From Nocardioides sp. YR527 (GTDB lineage Bacteria; Actinomycetota; Actinomycetes; Propionibacteriales; Nocardioidaceae), in assembly GCF_900101045.1 (NCBI RefSeq), contig NZ_FNFN01000003.1, positions 496,001 through 560,000 on the forward strand: DNA of 64,000 nt, in the 5' to 3' direction. This document shows positions 58,635 to 64,000 of this stretch, piece after piece. How positions within the stretch are numbered: the first letter of the stretch is position 1; every line of letters begins with the position of its first letter. A program made the position numbers and the translations under genes. Below the pieces are notes generated by a model. It searched no databases, was not told where the DNA came from, and was given only the letters and a program-made list of their open reading frames with translations.

Positions 58635-59852
58635 TCAGCCGGTCTGCTGCTGGTAGCGGTCGAAGTCGCTCTGGTCGCCGGCGACCCACAGCGGCACGCT
58701 CGCCTTGAGGAGCAGCAGGAGCTGGGTCACGAACTCGGGGTCGCGCAGGGACTCCCCGAAGAGCTCGTTGATCCGCTTCCAGCGGTAGCGGATGGTCTGC
58801 GGGTGCACGCCGAGGACCGCCGCGATCGCCGGTGCGCTCTCCCGGGTCTCGAGCCAGACCAGCAGGGTCTCGGTGAGGATCTCGCGGGAGTTGGCCGACT
58901 CGGCCAGGAGTGGTTCGAGCAGCTCCTGGGCGAGCTGACGGCGCATCACCGGCTCGGCGTGGAGCCAGATCTCGGTGCGGTAGGCGAGGCAGTCGATGAC
59001 CGGTTTGGCCGGGATCACCCGGGCATTGACCAGCGCCAGGGCGCGGTTGGCCCACCGCCAGGCGGCGGGTACGTCCTCGGGTGGCACCGGCCAGCAGATC
59101 GAGACCCGCGCCTTCGGCGCTGCCGCCCGGACCTGTTTGGTCACCGTCTCGGTGTCGTGAGGAGGGCACATCACCACCTGGGTCGGCTCGCGGCGACGGG
59201 TGAGGGCGGTGGCGGAGAGGGCGTCGGAGAGGATCCGCTCGCCGTCACGCAGCTCGACCGCCATCACGGTCACCTTCTCCGGCAGCGTCCAGTCGCCCAG
59301 CGCCGCCTGCACCTCGATCTCGTCGGCGGAGGCCCCCGACAGCATCCGGTCGATCAGCCGCGCCCGGGCGACGTCGTTGTCCTGGTCGCGCGCCTCGGTG
59401 CCGGCCTCGAAGCCCTTGCCGACCTGCGAGGTCAGGTGCTCGACGTACGTCGTCATCATCTCGTTGAGCGCGTTCAGCGCCGCGGCGGAGAGCTCGTTCT
59501 CGACCGCCCGGCGGCGCAGCTCGTCCCAGAGCTCGGTGGTGGCCATGTGGATGCCCTGGTCGACGATGGCCCGGTCCTGGCCCAGCGCGGCGACCTTGAA
59601 GCCGACCTTGCGGAAGTGGTCGTCGATCGCGATGTAGGGCGCCGAACGTCCGAGACCCAGGTCGATGAAGTGCGACATCGCGCCGTGCACGGCGGTGAAG
59701 ATGAGTTCCTCGAAGCCCTCGGTCTCGGCCGGCAGCCCCTCGCGCAGGTGGCCGGTGATCTTGCGCGCGATCGGCCGCACCTCGCCCTCGAGGCTCTTCA
59801 ACATCCACACGGCGGAACCAGGAAGTCCGGGGGACTGGTGGGTCTGCGTCAT
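58635..59852 (-). CDS. PucR-type transcriptional regulator
   Basis: 405 residues, ATG 59852. Helical N-terminal domain (about 1-170) with HLREGLPAETEGFEELIF, a central domain with GADEIEVQAALGDWTLPEKV, and a C-terminal PucR-family helix-turn-helix in about 330-385, with LLVWLETRESAPAIAAVLGV and HPQTIRYRWKRINELFG. PucR/CdaR proteins are activators that respond to purines or other metabolites; the effector is unknown here. Immediately downstream (14 bp) is the HAD-like gene, which may be its target. A relative at the right edge of the window (63612) has a similar N-terminal arrangement. Confidence 0.88.
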   Translation of the reverse strand: MTQTHQSPGLPGSAVWMLKSLEGEVRPIARKITGHLREGLPAETEGFEELIFTAVHGAMSHFIDLGLGRSAPYIAIDDHFRKVGFKVAALGQDRAIVDQGIHMATTELWDELRRRAVENELSAAALNALNEMMTTYVEHLTSQVGKGFEAGTEARDQDNDVARARLIDRMLSGASADEIEVQAALGDWTLPEKVTVMAVELRDGERILSDALSATALTRRREPTQVVMCPPHDTETVTKQVRAAAPKARVSICWPVPPEDVPAAWRWANRALALVNARVIPAKPVIDCLAYRTEIWLHAEPVMRRQLAQELLEPLLAESANSREILTETLLVWLETRESAPAIAAVLGVHPQTIRYRWKRINELFGESLRDPEFVTQLLLLLKASVPLWVAGDQSDFDRYQQQTG

Positions 59853-60032
59853 CTCGTGCTCCGTCGCACGTCAAACTCCTTCGTCCAACATGCCCGAGAA
59901 GGTATCGACCACCATGGCACGTCTTTGCTTGGCGTGCCCCCGGAATTCGGTACGTCTGTGCCGTCGGGTGGCCGGATGGGCAGAGTCCGCCGGGGGCCGT
60001 GTGGCCGCCCGGCGGACTCGGGGAGGGAGAGC

Positions 60033-60674
60033 TCAGCCGCGACGCGGGTTGGTGAGGTTGAGCTCGATGGTGTTCCCTTCGCCTGGGACGAGGGCGTTGA
60101 CCAGCCAGGTGTTGAGGCCGCAGTTCTGGAAGTCGCCGATCGAGTACGTCCCGGTCAGCCGGCCGCCGGTGAAGACCCCGAACCGCTCACCCTCGGGAGT
60201 GGCCACGGGGATGGCCACCGGTTCGACGGTGCGGCAGAACGGGCCGGAGAAGGTCGGGAAGCCCACGACCTTGATGTTGGTGAGACGTACGTTGTAGTAG
60301 GAGGTGGCCTCGACATAGCTGCCGCCGCCCTCGGGATGAGGCTTGAGCGTGCCGGTGGTGGGGGCGGCCTCCTCGAAGGAGACGTCGGCGCTCATCGGGA
60401 TGAACCCCACCGCCTTGAACTCGGTGCTGGCACCGGGAAGCGCGAGCGAGCCGGTGAACGCGCCGGTCGTCGTCTCCAGCGTCGTGTCCAGGACGGCCGG
60501 GCCGACCGGGATCTGCGACCCGGTTGAGGCGACGACCGTGGTGCCGTTGGCGTCGTAGAGGATGTCGAGAGGTGCGGCGTGGGCGGGTGCGGCCGTGGCG
60601 ACGGCGAGCAGCGCTGCCGCCGCGGGGACGGCGAGCAGACCGAGGCGGCGCTTCGTGGGGTTCGGGCGTGGCAT
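60033..60674 (-). CDS. Secreted protein, unknown function
   Basis: 213 residues, ATG 60674. Signal peptide (MPRPNPTKRRLGLLAVPAAA, cleavage after AHAA about 33). The mature part has several beta strands and two Cys residues (GPFCRTVEPV and DFQNCGLNTW), which may form a disulfide. No domain was recognised. It lies first of four secreted proteins at the right end of the window and has no neighbour on its own strand within 80 bp on the left. Its relation to the two paralogues below (60756 and 62695) is not evident beyond length and secretion. Confidence 0.7.
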   Translation of the reverse strand: MPRPNPTKRRLGLLAVPAAAALLAVATAAPAHAAPLDILYDANGTTVVASTGSQIPVGPAVLDTTLETTTGAFTGSLALPGASTEFKAVGFIPMSADVSFEEAAPTTGTLKPHPEGGGSYVEATSYYNVRLTNIKVVGFPTFSGPFCRTVEPVAIPVATPEGERFGVFTGGRLTGTYSIGDFQNCGLNTWLVNALVPGEGNTIELNLTNPRRG

Positions 60675-60715
60675 GAGTAGGGCTCCTTCGGGATCGTGAT
60701 GTGGTGCTACATGAC

Positions 60716-60742
60716 GACGGTGCGCCCATCGGACGCACCGTC
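60716..60742 (-). terminator. Hairpin after secreted protein paralogue 1
   Basis: GACGGTGCG (60716-60724) pairs with CGCACCGTC (60734-60742), nine-base loop, 13 bp beyond the stop of the gene at 60756. No T run on the transcript side. Confidence 0.55.
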
Positions 60743-60755
60743 ATCGATCGTTGAT

Positions 60756-61391
60756 TCAGCTGAGGTTGATCGCGCCGTCAGGGGAGGTGATGGCGTAGGT
60801 TCCGGAGAAGCTGGCGGCCTCGCCGACGGTGATGGTGCCCAGGCAGTCTCCGGCGACGCTCGTGACCGTGAGGCTGCTATCAGCGCCGGTTTCAGCGATG
60901 ACGAGCCGCTGGGTGGCCTCGTTGAAGCTCCCGTCCACGTTTCCGCCGACCGTGAAGTCGCACAGCCCGGTGCCGGACGAGTCGGCGACGTGGGCGCTGA
61001 CACCGGTGATCTTGCCGCCGATCACGTCGGTCGAGCCCGCGGTGGCCGAGCCGGTCGGGTTGAGGGACCAGGAACCACTGTGGGTGACCGTGAGCGGGGT
61101 GCCGAACTGCTCGGTGCATCCGCTCCACCCGGTGGACGCAATGGTGGCGACCGTGGTCAGCCCGGTTCCGCTCTGCACGGTCCCGGATGCGCTGGCCGAC
61201 GTGCAGCTCATTGCGTTCAGCGTCGTTGCGAAGTTGATCCCGCCCACCGAGGCTGCGGTGAACGGATGGCTCCCGGCGGTCGAGCTCCCGCCGACGGAAA
61301 CGGTGTACGGGGGCGCGGCGCTTGCCATCGCCGGGGTCGCAAGGGTGAGAGCGGCCGCTGCCGCGCCCACGAGAAGGATCTTCTTAGCCAT
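60756..61391 (-). CDS. Secreted protein paralogue 1 (Cys-containing beta protein)
   Basis: 211 residues from ATG 61391 (the longer upstream starts in the frame add no signal peptide). Signal peptide MAKKILLVGAAAAALTLATP, cleavage after ASA about 26. The mature protein reads APPYTVSVGG, carries four Cys, and is almost wholly beta. It shares with the protein at 62695 the segments SGWSGCTEQFGTPL and GLCDF and an ending in PDG-x-x-NLS. Function unknown; exported from the cell. It and its paralogue have matching operator-like palindromes about 100-160 bp upstream. Confidence 0.72.
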   Translation of the reverse strand: MAKKILLVGAAAAALTLATPAMASAAPPYTVSVGGSSTAGSHPFTAASVGGINFATTLNAMSCTSASASGTVQSGTGLTTVATIASTGWSGCTEQFGTPLTVTHSGSWSLNPTGSATAGSTDVIGGKITGVSAHVADSSGTGLCDFTVGGNVDGSFNEATQRLVIAETGADSSLTVTSVAGDCLGTITVGEAASFSGTYAITSPDGAINLS

Positions 61392-61508
61392 CGAACGATG
61401 TCCCTTCGGATCAGAGGAGACCAGTTGTCCCCGCTTGGTCCATTCATCCCCCGGGGTGGGGCCGGCTGTCGACGGCCAACGGCGCGGATGGGCGAGATCG
61501 GGTCTCAG

Positions 61509-61569
61509 GATGTCGCGTACGCGACATCGTGCCGGCCGCTCGACGCCGGAGTTGTCATGGCGATGACAA
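61509..61569. promoter_or_regulatory. Palindromic operators between secreted genes, site 1
   Basis: GATGTCGCGTACGCGACATC (61509-61528) is a perfect 20-bp palindrome, and TTGTCAT-GGCG-ATGACAA (61552-61569) is a perfect 7-bp dyad, in the 250-bp divergent region between the genes at 60756 and 61642. Both recur upstream of the paralogue at 62695. Confidence 0.7.
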
Positions 61570-61641
61570 AATGTGCGGGCGCCTGGAGCGAACCCGCTGA
61601 TCAAGGTTGCGGCGTGATCCCGGCGGGATCATGGTCGGTGC

Positions 61642-62652
61642 ATGCGGCGAACAACGAGACGCGTCACGGCGGTGGCCACCCTGGCCATGGTTGCCTTCAC
61701 CATGCTCGGCACCGGCAGCAGCAGTGCAGACGGAGGCCCCTATCCTGGGCTGCCCGCACCTGAGGTCCATCCGCCGCCGGTCCAGCACCGCACGTGGGGC
61801 GGGTCTCCGATGGCGTCTGTCGCGAAGGCCGAACGCGCCCGACAGTGGCTCCGGACACCCCTGATGACCTCCGCGTTCGACTTCTACAATGGGCCCGCGG
61901 ACAACCCGGACCCGTCGCGCTATCGCAGTTGCACCCTCGCTGGCGCGAACGTGTATCTCGTCGCGGAGGTGGGGGCGCCGCACAACTACGGGATCAGCCG
62001 CGAGCTGACCGTTCGTACCGTTGCGTTCGGCACGATCCCGGTCGAGGCGACATTACGACTGGAGCAGGTTCGCGATGACGATGGCCTGCCAAGGCCGATC
62101 AACATCGAGACCCTGACCTGCAACCCCGACGGAGGAACCGAGGTGCCTGACAACGAGATCAACACCGAGCTTTACACGCGGATCACTTCACTCGTTGTCG
62201 ACGGTGTCGCGATGCGCCTTTCAGACACTTGCCGCACCACAGTGCCAGGCAAGATGCAGCTGCACGGAAATGGATACTGGTACGGCACGGTCGATGGTGA
62301 GAATGTCCCCCCGCCGCCGCTTCCGTACTGGAAGAACCACCTCTTCAATCTCAGCACCGGTGGCGAGCTGAACGGCACGATCGACGTGCCTGCCTTCAGT
62401 GGATGCGTCACAGCCGACGGCGACGATCTCTCCGCGCTGCTCACCGCCACCGTCTCAGGGAACGACAATCCTCTCCGCACCAACCAGGGAAGTGCCTTCA
62501 GCTGCACGAGGAAGAACCCTGTTGCCGGAGGGAAGAATCTGCCGCCCGGCCCAGGCCAGGCGACGGTTGAGTCGGTGCCGTGCAACCTCGGGCTTGACCC
62601 GGCGAACCCCTTGATCCCGCCGGTACCGGAGATCCCCGAGGGCGACCGGTGA
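61642..62652 (+). CDS. Secreted protein, unknown function
   Basis: 336 residues, ATG 61642. Signal peptide (MRRTTRRVTAVATLAMVAFT, cleavage after SSA about 29). The mature protein is Pro-rich at both ends (PYPGLPAPEVHPPPV and PPVPEIPEGDR) and has five to six Cys residues. The core contains VYLVAEVGAPHNYGI and WKNHLFNLS. No domain was recognised. It is divergent from paralogue 1 with the palindromes between, and convergent with paralogue 2 (43-bp gap). Codon use is a little less GC-biased at third positions than in the surrounding genes, which hints at a different history. Confidence 0.65.
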   Translation: MRRTTRRVTAVATLAMVAFTMLGTGSSSADGGPYPGLPAPEVHPPPVQHRTWGGSPMASVAKAERARQWLRTPLMTSAFDFYNGPADNPDPSRYRSCTLAGANVYLVAEVGAPHNYGISRELTVRTVAFGTIPVEATLRLEQVRDDDGLPRPINIETLTCNPDGGTEVPDNEINTELYTRITSLVVDGVAMRLSDTCRTTVPGKMQLHGNGYWYGTVDGENVPPPPLPYWKNHLFNLSTGGELNGTIDVPAFSGCVTADGDDLSALLTATVSGNDNPLRTNQGSAFSCTRKNPVAGGKNLPPGPGQATVESVPCNLGLDPANPLIPPVPEIPEGDR

Positions 62653-62694
62653 CGACGCTCGATCGTCATCACCGGCCGCCTTGTCGGTGTGGCG

Positions 62695-63312
62695 TCAGCT
62701 GATGTTCAGCGGGCCGTCCGGGATGTTGAAGGCGTAGGAGAAGTAGAGGTCGACGGGGTCGCCGTTGGCGAACATTCCCAGGCAGTTGCCTGTGACATCC
62801 TCGATGAAGAGGCTGCCATCCAGTGTCGTCTCCCTGATCGCGAGTCTCCGGGTGGTTTCATCGAACGTCGCCGCTGCGGCGCCAGTGATCGAGAAGTCGC
62901 AGAGGCCGGTGCCTGCGCTGTCTAGGACGTTGAGGTGAATGTTGTCGACCGTGCCTGCAACGAGGTCGGTCGTTGGCGTTGTCACCGCAGCGTCCTCCGT
63001 GGTGAAGCGCCATTCGCCGACCACGGTGAAGTCCAGCGGAGTACCGAACTGCTCGGTGCATCCGGTCCACGCGCCGTCCTCGATGGTGAAGGGGTGGTCC
63101 GCGGGGGTACTGCCGGTGTAGTTCCCGCTCATCGCGGTTCCGCTGTGTGCCTGTCCCGTCCCGCTGATGGAGTGGCAGTTCGCCGCGACGAGCGGCGTGT
63201 AGATGTTGATGCCGCCGACGGCGACGTCGTACGGCGGCGCGGCCTGGGCTGCGGCGGGGGTGATGAGGATGAGGCTGGCGGCTGCTGCGCCGATCACAGG
63301 AAGCTTCTTCAC
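62695..63312 (-). CDS. Secreted protein paralogue 2 (Cys-containing beta protein)
   Basis: 205 residues, ATG 63312. Signal peptide MKKLPVIGAAAASLILITPA, cleavage after AAQA about 24. Shares with paralogue 1 the segments APPYDVAVGG, GAWTGCTEQFGTPL, GLCDF and a PDGPLNIS end. Four Cys are placed similarly. So the two are duplicates with the gene at 61642 in between. Upstream lies the second set of palindromes, at 63415-63465. Function unknown. Confidence 0.72.
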   Translation of the reverse strand: MKKLPVIGAAAASLILITPAAAQAAPPYDVAVGGINIYTPLVAANCHSISGTGQAHSGTAMSGNYTGSTPADHPFTIEDGAWTGCTEQFGTPLDFTVVGEWRFTTEDAAVTTPTTDLVAGTVDNIHLNVLDSAGTGLCDFSITGAAAATFDETTRRLAIRETTLDGSLFIEDVTGNCLGMFANGDPVDLYFSYAFNIPDGPLNIS

Positions 63313-63414
63313 GGGTGGGTGCCCTTTCGGATGGATGAGATCGAGCTCCCTTCATCTCGCAGGTCGACGCTCATTTCCATGGGGTGACGGCCGAGACCGT
63401 CAGATCGGCCGCGC

Positions 63415-63465
63415 GGATGTCGCGCACGCGACATCCGCGGCTCGAATTTGTCATGCACGTGATAA
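63415..63465. promoter_or_regulatory. Palindromic operators, site 2
   Basis: GGATGTCGCG-CA-CGCGACATCC (63415-63436) is a perfect palindrome with 10-bp arms, like site 1. TTGTCA (63448-63453) and TGATAA (63460-63465) form a dyad with one mismatch, related to TTGTCAT-GGCG-ATGACAA of site 1. They lie in the 299-bp divergent region between paralogue 2 and the PucR-type gene; nothing else is seen in that region. Confidence 0.7.
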
Positions 63466-63611
63466 TTCGGGGCCCTCTGTATGCCGATTGGGTCTTCCAG
63501 CACTGGCTGATCGGCGCGGTTTCCTCTGTGATGAGCGTCACTGAGTGACGCCGGCCTGACGAAGCACAGTGCTCCCGCGGGCCGGGGATCGAGGGGAGAA
63601 GTCGTAGATCC

Positions 63612-64000
63612 ATGAGTCCGACGCAGAACCAGATGACGACCACTGGAGCGCGTGTCCCGCACCCACGACTGCCACGCCGAAGCGCCTCGCGGCAGCTCGC
63701 CGAGAGGATCCATGCCCCGCGCGTCTCGCCGACGGAGTGCGCGGTGATCCGCAGGGTCGGCCGCGGGCTGGTCCCGCAGATCACCGACGAGATCCTGCGC
63801 CAGATCGCCGCCTACTCCCGACATCCCACCCAGAGGCGTCGTGATCTGATCACGAAGGCCGTCGCCAGCGCAGTGGAGCTCTATGCCGACGTCGTCGAGA
63901 AGATCCCGTCGGACCCGGAGACGGTGTCGGCGATGTACTTCGGGATGGGCAGGGGAGAGGCGCTGGCCGAGCGGAGCCTCGACGGGTTCAGGGCGGCCGT
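63612..64000 (+). CDS. PucR-type regulator, N-terminal part only
   Basis: ATG 63612; the frame is open to the right edge, 129 residues seen. The sequence contains ILRQIAAYSRHP, AVASAVELYADVVEKIPSDP and FGMGRGEALAERSLDGF, the N-terminal helical segment of actinobacterial PucR/CdaR-like regulators. The helix-turn-helix would lie beyond the window. It is divergent from paralogue 2 with the palindromic operators between, so it is a candidate regulator for the secreted-protein genes. Inference from position only. Confidence 0.7.
   Translation, partial: MSPTQNQMTTTGARVPHPRLPRRSASRQLAERIHAPRVSPTECAVIRRVGRGLVPQITDEILRQIAAYSRHPTQRRRDLITKAVASAVELYADVVEKIPSDPETVSAMYFGMGRGEALAERSLDGFRAA

Overview
High-GC (about 70 percent) chromosomal DNA from an actinobacterium. 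A Nocardioides-like member of the Nocardioidaceae is the best guess. Reasons: the dnaK-grpE-dnaJ-hspR order behind a HAIR-type operator, an EtfD/Rv0338c-type membrane iron-sulfur protein, an HNH-free dcd of mycobacterial type, choice-of-anchor P and DUF4097 secreted/beta-repeat proteins, many GTG starts, 4-bp start/stop overlaps and frequent CGTACG. The genus is inference. No rRNA, tRNA, transposase, integrase, phage gene or CRISPR array was seen; the window looks like core chromosome with lineage-specific inserts.

Layout. 1-5.6 kb: a cut GDSL esterase, dcd, a Ser/Thr kinase, a secreted von Willebrand A protein divergent from an HTH regulator, and tag glycosylase. 5.6-10.5 kb: a complete siderophore-iron uptake operon (lipoprotein, two FecCD permeases, ATPase, ferric-siderophore reductase) behind an IdeR/DtxR-like box. 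10.5-20.5 kb: sodium/solute symporter with a small membrane partner, DUF4097 plus ribbon-helix-helix pair, EtfD-like protein with an unusual 11-copy SLFD tail, choice-of-anchor P protein, and a membrane-anchored repeat-rich protein. 20.6-34 kb: two CoA-ester lyases, GlxA-type regulator, DUF1992, MFS exporter, M20 and C39 peptidases, a GTPase with DUF697, an HxlR regulator divergent from two DHFR-like reductases, peptidoglycan-binding protein, SDR and nitroreductase.

34-42 kb: a tandem duplication of a module made of a tiny basic protein followed by a giant LuxR-type (LAL) ATPase regulator, then a membrane protein and an aldo/keto reductase. 42.2-46.6 kb: the heat-shock chaperone operon. 46.6-51.7 kb: a second tandem duplication, two copies of a DUF445 membrane protein plus Abi-alpha (DUF4393-like) protein. 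I consider this the best candidate for an undescribed system. 51.7-59.9 kb: DUF692 iron enzyme, bifunctional penicillin-binding protein with PASTA domain, ferritin-like di-iron protein, lytic transglycosylase, a degenerate P-type-ATPase-like HAD protein and a PucR regulator. 60-64 kb: four secreted proteins, two of them paralogues sharing the same palindromic operator, next to a second, cut PucR-type regulator.

Convergent gene ends repeatedly carry long near-perfect inverted repeats. One about 76-bp palindromic element occurs twice (near 30.0 kb and 55.2 kb), so at least one is a dispersed repeat family.
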